DNA of 64,000 nucleotides, taken from Pseudomonadota bacterium. GTDB taxonomy: Bacteria; Pseudomonadota; Gammaproteobacteria; Burkholderiales; SG8-39. The position numbers were made by a program, and so were the translations under genes. Under the pieces are notes generated by a model. That model was given only the letters and a program-made list of their open reading frames with translations, had not been told where the DNA came from and made no database searches. This document shows, piece by piece, positions 25,818 to 35,594 of the stretch. The stretch covers positions 26,573 through 90,572 of the forward strand of contig JANXRZ010000240.1 in NCBI GenBank assembly GCA_025352885.1. The letters are read 5' to 3'. Position 1 is the first letter of the stretch, and the number at the start of each line of letters is the position of its first letter.

Positions 25818-26746
25818 CGGGCCTTGCGTTTGCGCGCTTCGCGGTCGTCCACCGCAGCCTGGCAGATCAAAGCGTAGTCCTTGTGCGACACGGGCACCAT
25901 GCCGCCGGTCTTGCCTTGGGCAACGGCCTCGGCGAGGCTCATGTCGACGGCTTTCAGGCCGGTGAACAATTTGAGAATGTCCGCCCGCATTTCGGGAGGG
26001 ACGTCCTTGCGGATCACGACAGGCGGCGAAGGCAGCGGGTCGGAGGTCCAGATGACCCGGATGTCGTCGCGCTTGAGCAGGCCCTTGGTCATCATTTGCC
26101 GCAGGTTGCCGAAGTCGTCGTTCTTGGACGTCCAGGTGAACGCGGCGTCATAGGTGCCCTTCAGCACCCCGAGCACGCTCTGCGGGTGGCCGCCCGAGAG
26201 CGGGCTTTTGAAATACTCGTCCACGGGCTTCCCCATGGCGCGAAAAGCCGCGGTCGGGATCAGGTATCCCGAGCCCGACAACGGGTCGGTGCGCGCAACG
26301 ACCTTGCCCTTGAGGTCTTCTATCGTCTTGTAGGGACTGTCGGTTCGCACAACGATGATTGCGTTGTAGCCCATCGTGCCGTCAGGGAGCGACGCAGCCA
26401 CCAGCGGTTCCACCGCGCCCTTGCTGTCCGATGCCGTCTGGCAATAACTGAACCCCGAAAGCCATGCAAGGTTGATCTGGCCGGCAATCAGCGCGTTCAT
26501 GACGCCCGAATAATCCGTTGCCTGGTAAAGCTCCCATTTCACGCCGGTCTGCTTTTCGGCGTGGTGCAGGAAGCCGTCCATGGTCTTGGTGGTCGAGGTT
26601 TGCGTCTCGACCGGGATGACGCCGTATTTCACGACGGGGTATTTTTTCTGCCATTGTGCGAGGGCACTGCCGGCCTGCGCCAACGAGACCAGCATGGCGG
26701 CCAACAGGAACGCGGAGGGAAGTCTGCGCACAGGTGAGTCGTTCAT
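25814..26746 (-). CDS. phnD: Phosphonate-type ABC transporter periplasmic binding protein
   Basis: 310 residues. A signal peptide (LPSAFLLAAMLVSLAQAGSALAQ) precedes a PhnD/SsuA-like binding fold: VVKYGVIPVETQTSTTKTM, GVMNALIAGQINLAWLSGFSYC and a TDPLSGSGYLIPTAAF ligand loop in which serines and threonine would hold the phosphonyl oxygens. The family binds aminoethylphosphonate, methylphosphonate or phosphite; the residues visible do not separate these. The gene lies between phnC and the two phnE genes in a compact leftward operon. Confidence 0.92.
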   Translation of the reverse strand: MNDSPVRRLPSAFLLAAMLVSLAQAGSALAQWQKKYPVVKYGVIPVETQTSTTKTMDGFLHHAEKQTGVKWELYQATDYSGVMNALIAGQINLAWLSGFSYCQTASDSKGAVEPLVAASLPDGTMGYNAIIVVRTDSPYKTIEDLKGKVVARTDPLSGSGYLIPTAAFRAMGKPVDEYFKSPLSGGHPQSVLGVLKGTYDAAFTWTSKNDDFGNLRQMMTKGLLKRDDIRVIWTSDPLPSPPVVIRKDVPPEMRADILKLFTGLKAVDMSLAEAVAQGKTGGMVPVSHKDYALICQAAVDDREARKRKAR

Positions 26747-26761
26747 TTCGGGTGTCTCCTT

Positions 26762-27571
26762 CTAATGCGCGGTTGAGGTGGCGGAAAGCGCGAGCTCGAC
26801 TTCTTCTTCGTTTCCCTGCCCCCCGCTCCCATAGAGCTCTCGGGCGGTAGCCTCGGTCAAGGCCGACGGCGGGCCGTCGAACACGATTGCGCCTTTGCGC
26901 ATGCCGATGATCCGGTCGCAGTAGTCGCGAGCGGTCTGCAGCAGGTGCAGGTTGGAGATGACCGTGATGCCGTCCTCCTGGTTGATCCTGCGCAGGGAAT
27001 CCATGACGATGGTCGCGTTGCGCAGGTCGAGCGAGGCAATCGGCTCGTCGGCCAGCAGGATCCTGGGCTCCTGCACGAGGGCTCGGGCAATCGCTACCCG
27101 CTGCTGTTGGCCTCCCGACAATTCGTCCGCGCGGTGCAGGCCGTGCGACACCATGTCGAGCCGCTGCAAGGCGCGGATAGCGAGCGCGCGGTCCGCGTCC
27201 GAAAATCGCATGAGGAGCGTAGTGAGCGTCGAGTGATAGCTGATGCGGCCCATCAGCACGTTGCTGATCACTGCGAGCCGCGGCACGAGGTTGAACTGCT
27301 GGAACACCATCGCGCACCGCGCACGCCACTGTCTCACCCTGCGTCCCGTGAGAGCGCAGACATCGACTTCTTCCCCCTCGAAGACGTCGTCGCAGAGAAT
27401 GCGCCCGGACGAGGCGTCCGCGAGCCGGTTGATCATGCGCAACAGCGTGGACTTGCCCGCGCCCGAGCGGCCGATGATGCCGACCATCTGGCCGCGAGGC
27501 ACCTCGAACGACACGTTGTCGACGGCAACCAGCGACCCGAACGTCTTTGTCAACCGCTCGACCTTGAGCAC
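26762..27571 (-). CDS. phnC: Phosphonate-type ABC transporter ATP-binding protein
   Basis: 269 residues with Walker [11 protein letters not shown]-loop [11 protein letters not shown], signature [16 protein letters not shown], Walker [13 protein letters not shown] and switch histidine in SNLHLL, in the PhnC-like order. The [14 protein letters not shown] segment and [15 protein letters not shown] match PhnC over other importers. Start GTG 27571 has GGGAGG five bases upstream. It is the first gene of phnC-D-E-E and is divergent from a nucleotidyltransferase gene 164 bases away; no C-P lyase genes are present in the window. Confidence 0.94.
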   Translation of the reverse strand: MLKVERLTKTFGSLVAVDNVSFEVPRGQMVGIIGRSGAGKSTLLRMINRLADASSGRILCDDVFEGEEVDVCALTGRRVRQWRARCAMVFQQFNLVPRLAVISNVLMGRISYHSTLTTLLMRFSDADRALAIRALQRLDMVSHGLHRADELSGGQQQRVAIARALVQEPRILLADEPIASLDLRNATIVMDSLRRINQEDGITVISNLHLLQTARDYCDRIIGMRKGAIVFDGPPSALTEATARELYGSGGQGNEEEVELALSATSTAH

Positions 27572-27735
27572 CCAGCCTCCCCTCGCATTCTTTTTTTGGC
27601 GGGCAAAGGTTGGCGAAGAGCGCAGGCACTGTCAAGGAGATCGTTGCGGCCGGCGCGTTTCCTCCCGGTTTGATTTTCCGCCGCCTTTGCCCGATGATCG
27701 CGCGCAGCCAAAAAGACACGGAGCAACCGGGCACT

Positions 27736-28503
27736 ATGCGCGCAATCATCATCGGGGCCGGAAGGGGACAACGGCTCATGCCGACGACCGAGAATGCGCC
27801 CAAGTGTTTCGCGGAGATCAGGGGCAAGCGGATCCTCGACTGGACCGTTGAGGCGCTGAAGGCGGGCGGCGTCGACGACATCTGCTTTGTGGGCGGTTAC
27901 CGGATGGATTCGGTCGAGCGGGAGTATCCGCACTTCACGTTCCGCCACAATCCCGAGTGGGAAAGGAACAACATCCTCGTGTCGCTGATGTACGCCGAGG
28001 ACCTCATGGACCGGCCCTTCATCACGACCTACTCGGACATCCTCTTCACGCGAACGATCGTTTCGGACCTCATCGCCTCGCCCGCGGACATCGCCCTGGG
28101 CCTGGACACGGATTGGCGCGAGCACTATCGCCCGCGCAGCCAGCACCCTCCGCATGACGCCGAGAAGGCGATCGCGCGCAATGGCGTGGTTGAACGCGTG
28201 TATCGCACCATCCCTTATGACGATGCGACCAGCGAATTCATAGGTGTCGCCAAGTTCAGCCGGCGAGGCGGCGAGTTGCTGCGCGAGCACTATCACGCGC
28301 GGCGCCGAGAATTCTGGGACAAGCCCTACCGCGAGGCGGCGCTGTTCCAGAAGGCGTACCTCATCCACCTCTTCCAGGACATGATCGAGCAGGGAGTTCC
28401 CTTCGGTCATGCCGACACGCATGGGCACTACCGCGAGATCGACACGCAGCAGGACATGGACCTCGCGCAAAAGGGCTGGGCCCCGCCGGAGGTGCGCGCA
28501 TGA
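27736..28503 (+). CDS. NTP-transferase family protein (phosphocholine/2-AEP cytidylyltransferase-like)
   Basis: 255 residues with the nucleotidyltransferase N-terminus MRAIIIGAGRGQRLMPTTENAPKCFAEI (G-rich loop plus K), VGGYRMDSVE, the FRHNPEWERNNILVSLMYAEDL block (N-x-W-x-x-x-N-N, typical of LicC/PntC-like enzymes), a Thr-Tyr-Ser-Asp metal site and YREIDTQQDMDLA at the C-terminus. LicC and PntC activate phosphocholine and 2-aminoethylphosphonate with CTP. Lying beside a phosphonate importer, a cytidylyl transfer to a phosphonate or phosphate-ester alcohol is a reasonable inference. ATG 27736 begins at the first conserved strand. Confidence 0.8.
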   Translation: MRAIIIGAGRGQRLMPTTENAPKCFAEIRGKRILDWTVEALKAGGVDDICFVGGYRMDSVEREYPHFTFRHNPEWERNNILVSLMYAEDLMDRPFITTYSDILFTRTIVSDLIASPADIALGLDTDWREHYRPRSQHPPHDAEKAIARNGVVERVYRTIPYDDATSEFIGVAKFSRRGGELLREHYHARRREFWDKPYREAALFQKAYLIHLFQDMIEQGVPFGHADTHGHYREIDTQQDMDLAQKGWAPPEVRA

Positions 28504-29561
28504 GCGCCCTGCCCCTGTTCCCGGCCTCGGTCGTCGGCTCGATTCCGCGCCCGCTTCACGTCCGGGAGCTGATCGACAAGCCGGCGTGGGACGCAGACGA
28601 CGAGCGCACGATGGACGCGGCTGTCCGTTACGTCATCAGCATGCAGGAAATGGCCGGGCTCGACGTGGTCACCGATGGCGAATGGCGCCGGAGGTCCTAT
28701 ATCGGCGTCATTGCCGAGCTCGCGCACGGCTTCACGCTGGAACTCAATCCCTCGGACGGCCGGCCGTGGACCATCGTCACGGAGAAGCTCTCTGCCAAGC
28801 CGCCGGGCTTCATCGCAGGTGAGGCGAAATTCCTTAAAAGCGTGGCCACCGTGGCCACCAAAATAACCCTGCCCGCGCCAGCCCTCCTTGGCGAGCGGCT
28901 GTGGCACCCGCAGCGCTCCAGGAAGGCCTACCCCAAGCGCGACGACTTCGTGCGCGACTGCGTGGCGCCCCTTCGCGCCGAGATCGAGTTGATTCGCAAG
29001 CTCGGCGTGGACATCGTGCAGATCGACGACCCGCACCTGTGCCTCTTTGTCGATCCGGACGTGCGCCGGGGATTCGAGGATCCGGACCGCGCGGCGGATT
29101 TCGCCGTCGACATGATCAACGCGCTCGTGGATGGGTTCGAAGGGATCCGGTTTGCCGTCCACCTCTGCCGCCGTGCGGGCGCGAGAGTCAGAGGCGAGAA
29201 GCACCATGCGGGCACCTATGGCCCGATCCTCCCCCAGCTGAATCGGCTGAACGTGCAGCACCTCACCATGGAATTCACCGCCGCCGGTGCCGACGACCTG
29301 GAAAGCCTGGTACGACTGCGAAACGATTTCGAGCTGGGCCTGGGCGTGGTCGATGTGACGCCGGGTGAAGTCGATACCGTAGAGGTGATCGTCGCGCGCG
29401 TAGAGCGCGCGCTGGGCCGCGTCGCCGCCGAGCGCATCACGCTCAATCCGGACTGCGGCTTCGCCCCCGGCTCGGCGGCAAACGTCGACATCGACGAGGT
29501 TTATCGCAAGCTTTGCGCGGAGGCACAGGCGGCCCGGTTGCTGCGCGAGCGGCATCACTGA
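28500..29561 (+). CDS. MetE-core-like cobalamin-independent methionine synthase family protein
   Basis: 353 residues, about half the length of MetE and covering only its C-terminal catalytic barrel. Zinc-ligand candidates follow the family order: His and Cys in VHLC, an acidic residue in MEFTAAG, and Cys in LNPDCGF. The N-terminus FPASVVGSIPRP and DGEWRR match the catalytic domain. Stand-alone core proteins transfer methyl groups to thiols, in some cases from methylcobalamin, or act in other C-S chemistry. It overlaps the nucleotidyltransferase gene by ATGA, so the two are coexpressed; the actual substrate is unknown. Confidence 0.82.
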   Translation: MSALPLFPASVVGSIPRPLHVRELIDKPAWDADDERTMDAAVRYVISMQEMAGLDVVTDGEWRRRSYIGVIAELAHGFTLELNPSDGRPWTIVTEKLSAKPPGFIAGEAKFLKSVATVATKITLPAPALLGERLWHPQRSRKAYPKRDDFVRDCVAPLRAEIELIRKLGVDIVQIDDPHLCLFVDPDVRRGFEDPDRAADFAVDMINALVDGFEGIRFAVHLCRRAGARVRGEKHHAGTYGPILPQLNRLNVQHLTMEFTAAGADDLESLVRLRNDFELGLGVVDVTPGEVDTVEVIVARVERALGRVAAERITLNPDCGFAPGSAANVDIDEVYRKLCAEAQAARLLRERHH

Positions 29562-29580
29562 CATAGCGATGCGGAAAATA

Positions 29581-29609
29581 AAAAAGGGCGACTGACCGTC
29601 GCCCTTTTT
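29581..29609. terminator. Bidirectional intrinsic terminator
   Basis: A perfect 12-bp stem (AAAAAGGGCGAC / GTCGCCCTTTTT) with a 5-base loop TGACC lies between the convergent MetE-like gene and hppA. The A-run and T-run flank the GC core symmetrically, so it can end transcription from both sides. Confidence 0.93.
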
Positions 29610-29627
29610 CTTTGGGGCAGACTGCTT

Positions 29628-31703
29628 CTAGAGCAACGGCACCAGCAGCAGCGCGACGATGTTGATGATCTTGATCAGCGGGTTGATCGCAGGGCCGGCC
29701 GTGTCCTTGTAAGGGTCGCCGACCGTGTCGCCGGTGACCGCGGCCTTGTGCGCTTCGGACCCTTTTCCGCCGAAGTTGCCTTCCTCGATGTACTTCTTCG
29801 CGTTGTCCCAGGCGCCGCCGCCGGTACACATCGAGATTGCAACGAAGAGGCCGGTGACGATGGTGCCCATCAGCATGCCGCCGATGGCCATGCGCGCCGC
29901 TTCGGCGCCCATCAGGAAGCGCATCACCAGCGCAAGCACCACGGGAGTGAGCACGGGCAGCAACGATGGGATCATCATTTCCTTGATCGCGGCCTTGGTG
30001 AGCATGTCGACCGCGGTGCCGTATTCGGGCTTGGAGGTGCCGGCCATGATGCCGGGGATCTCCTTGAACTGGCGGCGCACTTCGACCACGACCGAGCCGG
30101 CTGCGCGGCCCACGGCTTCCATGGCCATTGCGCCGAAGAGGAACGGGATCAGGCCTCCGATGAAGAGACCGATGATGACCGCGGGCTCGGACAAGCTGAA
30201 CGCCGTGGTCTTGCCCGCATGATCGAGCGCGTGCGTGAAGTCTGCGAAGAGCACCAGCGCCGCGAGTCCGGCCGAGCCGATTGCATAGCCCTTGGTGACG
30301 GCCTTCGTCGTGTTGCCGACCGCATCGAGCGGATCGGTCACAGCTCGCACGGACTCAGGCAGGTTCGACATCTCGGCGATGCCGCCGGCGTTGTCGGTGA
30401 TCGGGCCGTAGGCGTCGAGGGCGACGATGATGCCGGCCATCGAGAGCATTGAGGTTGCAGCAACTGCGATGCCGTACAAGCCACCGAGCGTGTAGGACGC
30501 GTAGATCGCCGCGCAGACGAAAAGCACCGGCCATGCCGTCGAGCGCATGGAGACGGCCAGTCCCGCGATGATGTTCGTGCCATGCCCCGTGGTCGAGGCC
30601 TGCGCCACATAGCGCACGGGGCCGTACTCGGTGCCCGTGTAGAACTCGGTGATCCACACGAGCGCGCCGGTCAGGACCAGGCCCACGACCGCCGACAGGT
30701 AAAGCTTCATTACCCCGCCTTGCGCTGCGAAATCCGTGCCGCCGAACACCCACATCGTGAGCGGGTAGAAGCAGATCAGCGCGAGCACGCCGGCCACGAT
30801 GAGGCCGCGGTAAAGCGCGTTCATGATTTTCGCGCCTTCCTTGTGCTTGACCATGTAGCACCCGACGATCGAAGCGACGATCGAGAAGCCGCCGAGCACC
30901 ATCGGGTACAACACCGCCTGCATCTCCGCGCCTTTGACCATCAGCGCGCCGAGCAGCATGGTCGCGATAAGCGTGACGGCATAAGTTTCGAACAGGTCGG
31001 CCGCCATGCCTGCGCAGTCGCCGACGTTGTCGCCGACGTTGTCCGCGATCACGGCGGGGTTGCGCGGATCGTCCTCGGGAATGCCCGCTTCGACTTTACC
31101 GACGAGGTCCGCGCCGACATCGGCGCCCTTGGTGAAGATGCCCCCGCCAAGTCGCGCGAAGATCGAGATGAGCGAGGAACCGAACGCGAGGCCGATGAGC
31201 GGCTGCAGGACCGTGTGCAGGTCCACCGTCCTGCCCATGCCGTGCGGTGCCGAGTTGATGAGCACGGCGAAGAAGCCCGCCACGCCGAGAAGGCCCAGGC
31301 CGACCACGAGCATGCCGGTTATGGCACCGCCCCGGAACGCAACGTTAAGCGCTGCATCGATCCCCTGGGTCGCGGCCTGCGCGGTGCGCACGTTCGCGCG
31401 GACCGACACGTTCATGCCGATGTAGCCCGCGCCGCCTGACAGGATCGCGCCAATCGCGAACCCCACGGCCGTCGACCAGCCCAGCCCGGGCACGAATCCG
31501 ATCACGAGGAACAGGACCACGCCTGCGATCGCGATCGTCCTGTACTGGCGGTTCAGGTAGGCCTTGGCCCCCTGCTGGATGGCCGCCGCGATCTCCTGCA
31601 TGCGCGCGTTGCCTGCGGGCAGCGACACGATCCATTTCGCGGAGATAGCGCCGTATCCAATGGCAATTGCCGCGCAGACAAGCGCGAAGACGATCTGTTC
31701 CAT
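29628..31703 (-). CDS. hppA: Membrane-bound proton-translocating pyrophosphatase
   Basis: 691 residues with about 16 membrane helices. The substrate motif [44 protein letters not shown] and the mirror motif with DNAGGIAEM are those of H+/Na+-PPases. The segment [10 protein letters not shown] has Lys and Thr where K+-dependent enzymes have Ala and Gly/Ala, so this should be the K+-independent, H+-pumping type. It hydrolyses PPi to build proton-motive force. The gene has its own terminator downstream (29581-29609) and GGGGAG before the ATG. Confidence 0.96.
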   Translation of the reverse strand: MEQIVFALVCAAIAIGYGAISAKWIVSLPAGNARMQEIAAAIQQGAKAYLNRQYRTIAIAGVVLFLVIGFVPGLGWSTAVGFAIGAILSGGAGYIGMNVSVRANVRTAQAATQGIDAALNVAFRGGAITGMLVVGLGLLGVAGFFAVLINSAPHGMGRTVDLHTVLQPLIGLAFGSSLISIFARLGGGIFTKGADVGADLVGKVEAGIPEDDPRNPAVIADNVGDNVGDCAGMAADLFETYAVTLIATMLLGALMVKGAEMQAVLYPMVLGGFSIVASIVGCYMVKHKEGAKIMNALYRGLIVAGVLALICFYPLTMWVFGGTDFAAQGGVMKLYLSAVVGLVLTGALVWITEFYTGTEYGPVRYVAQASTTGHGTNIIAGLAVSMRSTAWPVLFVCAAIYASYTLGGLYGIAVAATSMLSMAGIIVALDAYGPITDNAGGIAEMSNLPESVRAVTDPLDAVGNTTKAVTKGYAIGSAGLAALVLFADFTHALDHAGKTTAFSLSEPAVIIGLFIGGLIPFLFGAMAMEAVGRAAGSVVVEVRRQFKEIPGIMAGTSKPEYGTAVDMLTKAAIKEMMIPSLLPVLTPVVLALVMRFLMGAEAARMAIGGMLMGTIVTGLFVAISMCTGGGAWDNAKKYIEEGNFGGKGSEAHKAAVTGDTVGDPYKDTAGPAINPLIKIINIVALLLVPLL

Positions 31704-31829
31704 TGCTCACTCCCCTTTTGCTGACAGGTTTGCAGGCTGGGAGGCCCGCAAGAAAGTCGCGAATTCTAGCAGAAAATCATCGACTTCAGCGTCGACAGGC
31801 GAACCTCGCAACGCGCTTTTGCAGCGCGG

Positions 31830-32519
<690 letters not shown>

Positions 32520-32538
32520 TTATTATTATGTCGCCCGG

Positions 32539-33309
32539 TCAAGGGCGCACTGCGAGTTTACGCACTTTCTCGAGATCCCCGGGAGTATCCACCCCTGGGG
32601 GCGCTTCGGTTTCGCTGATCGCTACCGCAATGCGATAGCCGTGCCAGAGCACGCGCAGCTGCTCCAGGGCCTCGAAGTTCTCGATCGGGCTGGGGGCGAG
32701 TTGCGCGTACCGCTTGAGAAAGCCCGCGCGATAGGCGTAGAGACCGATGTGCCGGTAGCAGGGCAATCCCTCCGGCGCGCCCTGCCTGCCTGAGGGACTG
32801 GCCCATGCATCGCGAGCGAAGGGAACAGGCGCGCGGCTGAAGTACAACGCGAAGCCGCGCGCATCGAGGACGACCTTCACGACACTCGGGCTGAAGATCT
32901 CTTCGGGCGACCGGATCAAATGGCATGCGGTGGAAACTTCGGCCTCCGGCGACTTCTCGAGGGCTGCGGCCACGCTCGCGATCAGCGCCGGATCGATGAG
33001 CGGCTCGTCACCCTGCACGTTCACGACGATGGCGTCGTCCTCGAGGGCCAGTTTCTTCGCCGCCTCGGCAATCCGGTCGGTTCCCGTGGCATGCGCGCTT
33101 CCGGTCATGATCGACGGGAACCCGTGCGCGCGCGCGGCCTCTTCGATTCGCGCATCATCGGTGGCGACGTACACCGCTTTCGCCCCGCTTGCCCTGGCGC
33201 GCTCGGCAACGCGCACGACCATGGGCTTGCCGGCGATGTCGGCCAACGCCTTGCCTGGAAACCGGGTGGACGCATAACGCGCCGGGATTACAACGCTGAA
33301 TGCGGTCAC
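32539..33309 (-). CDS. kdsB: 3-deoxy-manno-octulosonate cytidylyltransferase
   Basis: 256 residues with [19 protein letters not shown] at the N-terminus, [12 protein letters not shown] and [12 protein letters not shown]; these blocks define CMP-KDO synthetase. The enzyme activates KDO with CTP for addition to lipid A, so the organism makes LPS. The start overlaps the stop of the Trm112-like gene (ATGA), and lpxK lies just beyond, so KDO activation and lipid A phosphorylation are cotranscribed. Confidence 0.97.
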   Translation of the reverse strand: MTAFSVVIPARYASTRFPGKALADIAGKPMVVRVAERARASGAKAVYVATDDARIEEAARAHGFPSIMTGSAHATGTDRIAEAAKKLALEDDAIVVNVQGDEPLIDPALIASVAAALEKSPEAEVSTACHLIRSPEEIFSPSVVKVVLDARGFALYFSRAPVPFARDAWASPSGRQGAPEGLPCYRHIGLYAYRAGFLKRYAQLAPSPIENFEALEQLRVLWHGYRIAVAISETEAPPGVDTPGDLEKVRKLAVRP

Positions 33310-33488
33310 GCGACCTCTTCCAGCGGGTCGAGCTTGCGCGCATCCTCCTCGAGCATCACCGGGATGCCGTCCTTGACCGGGTAGGCCAAGCGGTCAGCCT
33401 TGCAGATGAGTTCCTTCGCCTCCCTGCGATGCACGAGCGGCCCCTTGCAGATCGGGCAGACCAGGATTTCAAGCAGCTTGGGATCCAC
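33306..33488 (-). CDS. ycaR: Trm112/YcaR family small protein
   Basis: 60 residues with [18 protein letters not shown], a central [26 protein letters not shown] and an acidic end, the pattern of the UPF0434/YcaR proteins related to Trm112. Three cysteines (VCPIC and ICK) remain of the potential zinc site. It sits between lpxK (directly adjacent, no gap) and kdsB (ATGA overlap), the conserved lpxK-ycaR-kdsB order. Its role is not established; Trm112 relatives activate methyltransferases in other lineages. Confidence 0.93.
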   Translation of the reverse strand: MDPKLLEILVCPICKGPLVHRREAKELICKADRLAYPVKDGIPVMLEEDARKLDPLEEVA

Positions 33489-34625
33489 TCAGTGTCCTTG
33501 CGGTTTTGCGTTGCGCAGTTTTTCTACGATCGTCGCGCCGAGCGCGGAGTCGACCACCGCACGCACCGGCAGCATCCAGAAGCCCGGCTGGGCGGCGCTC
33601 GCCAGACGACGGCATTTTACCGCGTCCTTTTCCGTCATCACGACGGCAAGCCCATCGCTGAATTGAAGGTCGCTCGCAACGAACGCATGGTGATCGGGGA
33701 AGGCATGGGGGACCACTTCCAGCCCGAGGCTTTCGAGGTGCCGGAAGAAGCGCGGCGGCGAGCCGATCCCGGCAACGGCATGCACGCGCTTCGGGACAAG
33801 GTCGGCTGCGTCCATGACCCGGCCCGATCCCCCAAGGCTGGCCAGCGTGCGGCCCTCCATGCGCATCGCATGGCCCTTGACCTCCGAAGGCCCGTTGCAA
33901 ACGACTGCGTCCACTTCGTCCAGGCGCGAGCGGAGCTCGCGCAGCGGGCCGGCCGGGAAGAGATGGCCGTTCCCGAAGCCGCGGGCGTCCACGACTGCGA
34001 TCTCGAAGTCGCGCTGCAAACGGTAATGCTGCAATCCGTCATCGAGGACGAGGACATCGCATTCAGGATGCGCGTCCCGTAGGGCGTGGCAGGCCGCCAC
34101 GCGGTCAGCGCCGACCCAGACCGGGCAGTCCGAGCGGCTCGCGAGCAGGACGGGCTCGTCTCCCACCAACGCCGGATCCGAGTCGGGTCTCACGCCACAG
34201 GGACCTTTGCCGGATCCGGCAAGGCTGCCGCCGTAGCCCCGGCTGACGATGCCCGGGTGCCATCCCAATCCAATGAGGTACTCCACGATCCACAGGACGA
34301 GAGGCGTCTTGCCGCTGCCCCCGGCGGTGATGTTGCCGACCACGATGACCGGGACGCCGACGTGTGTCTGCGGCAGCAGGTGCCATCTGAAGAGCGCGCG
34401 TCGAAACCAGACGATCGCCGCGAAGACAATCGCTAAAGGCGCGAGCAGCCGGGTGAGGGGCGTCGTGCGGTACCAGTGGCGAGCGAGGGATTCGAAGGCG
34501 ATGACCGCGGACCTAGTCAGGAAGCGCGCGCGGATGCGCTGGTGCTGCCTACTTCCCGGCGGCCTGGGTCGTGAACGTGATCTGCGCGTACCCGGCCAGG
34601 CGCGAGGCTTCCATGACACGCACAA
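33489..34625 (-). CDS. lpxK: Tetraacyldisaccharide 4'-kinase LpxK
   Basis: The conserved protein begins around FESLARHWYRTTPL (about 34500) with a membrane-anchoring hydrophobic helix (LLAPLAIVFAAIVWF), then the P-loop GNITAGGSGKTPLVLWI, SRGYGG, and the DDGLQHYRL metal/catalytic block. It phosphorylates the lipid A disaccharide at the 4' position on the inner membrane. No ATG, GTG or TTG exists between the exbD stop and the conserved start: the only usual codons in frame are GTG 34619 and TTG 34625, inside exbD, giving a 71-77 base overlap. The given start is therefore provisional; a rarer codon (CTG 34520) is an alternative. Confidence 0.9.
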   Translation of the reverse strand: MCVSWKPRAWPGTRRSRSRPRPPGSRQHQRIRARFLTRSAVIAFESLARHWYRTTPLTRLLAPLAIVFAAIVWFRRALFRWHLLPQTHVGVPVIVVGNITAGGSGKTPLVLWIVEYLIGLGWHPGIVSRGYGGSLAGSGKGPCGVRPDSDPALVGDEPVLLASRSDCPVWVGADRVAACHALRDAHPECDVLVLDDGLQHYRLQRDFEIAVVDARGFGNGHLFPAGPLRELRSRLDEVDAVVCNGPSEVKGHAMRMEGRTLASLGGSGRVMDAADLVPKRVHAVAGIGSPPRFFRHLESLGLEVVPHAFPDHHAFVASDLQFSDGLAVVMTEKDAVKCRRLASAAQPGFWMLPVRAVVDSALGATIVEKLRNAKPQGH

Positions 34626-34968
34626 CCGATTGGTGCGAAGCGAGCGCGTCCGCGCTGATCACGATGACCGGGTCCTTGCGCTCGCCTCCCGCCTGCCGCA
34701 ATGCATCGGACAGCGCGGCAACGTTAGTGAACTTGACTGGCGTCTTGCCGATGACGTACTGGCCGGCGGCATTCACCAGCACCGAAATCTCGTTGGGACG
34801 CTCGAGCTGCTTTTCGGCGTCCGCCGTCGGCAGGTTGATCTGCAGCTCGGTGTACTTGGAATAAGTCGTCGTGATCATGAGGAAGATCAGGATCACCATC
34901 ATGACGTCGATCAGTGGAACCAGGTTGATCTCCGGCTCCTCCCTGACCCGGCCCGGGCGGAATTTCAT
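34549..34968 (-). CDS. exbD: ExbD/TolR family biopolymer transport protein
   Basis: 139 residues: a short cytoplasmic start, one transmembrane helix (INLVPLIDVMMVILIFLMITTTY) containing the essential aspartate of the family, and a periplasmic domain ending in SRLAGYAQITFTTQ. With the product of exbB just upstream (ATGA overlap) it forms the proton-driven motor that energises TonB- or Tol-type processes. No tonB follows; instead lpxK comes next, as in many betaproteobacteria. Confidence 0.95.
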   Translation of the reverse strand: MKFRPGRVREEPEINLVPLIDVMMVILIFLMITTTYSKYTELQINLPTADAEKQLERPNEISVLVNAAGQYVIGKTPVKFTNVAALSDALRQAGGERKDPVIVISADALASHQSVVRVMEASRLAGYAQITFTTQAAGK

Positions 34969-35594
34969 TTGGCCGGGGCGGCCTTGAAGTCGGCGCGCGC
35001 GCCATGGACGATATCGACCAGGCGAGCGGCCGCGCGTTCCATATCGACGACGAACCCGTCGACCTTGCTCCGGAAATGGCGGTAGAAAATCAGCGAGGGG
35101 ACCGCAATGCCGATGCCGAACGCCGTGTTGTAGAGCGCGATGGAAATGCCCTGGGCGAGCTGCTGCGGGTTGGTGCCCGTCGGTCCTTGCGAACCGAAGA
35201 TCTCGATCATCCCGATCACCGTGCCGAACAGTCCGAGCAGCGGCGATGCGGAGGCAATTGTGCCGAGCGTAGTCAGGAAGCGCTCGAGATCGTGTGCGGC
35301 GCTGCCGCCGGCCTCCTCGATGGCCTCCTTCATCACTTCGCGGGGACTGTTCACGTTGCGTAACCCCGCCGAGAGCACCTGCCCGAGCGGGGAGTCCTGC
35401 GAAAGCTTGTCGAGGACGTCCGGCGTCACGCCCTGCCGTTGATAGACCGTCACGACTTCGTTCAGGAGCGTCGGCGGCACGATCCGGTTCCTGCGCAGGC
35501 TGACCGAACGCTCGATGATGAGGGCGACCGCGATGATCGAGGCGAGCAGCAGCGGGTAAATCGGCCAGCCGGCGGCCTGGATCATGGCGAACAA
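34965..35594 (-). CDS. exbB: ExbB/TolQ/MotA family proton channel protein
   Basis: 209 residues with three helices, the first at residues about 8-28, and the conserved LGLFGTVIGMIEIFGS and GISIALYNTAFGIGIAVPSLIFYRHF blocks. It partners with ExbD. The start TTG 35594 is preferred over ATG 35585 because AGGGAG lies seven bases ahead of the TTG and 16 ahead of the ATG. Upstream is the 500-base spacer holding DnaA-like boxes; this gene is the first of the leftward exbB-exbD-lpxK-ycaR-kdsB run. Confidence 0.94.
   Translation of the reverse strand: MFAMIQAAGWPIYPLLLASIIAVALIIERSVSLRRNRIVPPTLLNEVVTVYQRQGVTPDVLDKLSQDSPLGQVLSAGLRNVNSPREVMKEAIEEAGGSAAHDLERFLTTLGTIASASPLLGLFGTVIGMIEIFGSQGPTGTNPQQLAQGISIALYNTAFGIGIAVPSLIFYRHFRSKVDGFVVDMERAAARLVDIVHGARADFKAAPAK

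Noticed and set aside
25814..29561. Calling the phn region a phosphonate degradation operon
   Set aside because: There is no C-P lyase, phosphonatase or hydrolase; only uptake genes plus two enzymes of uncertain substrate are visible.
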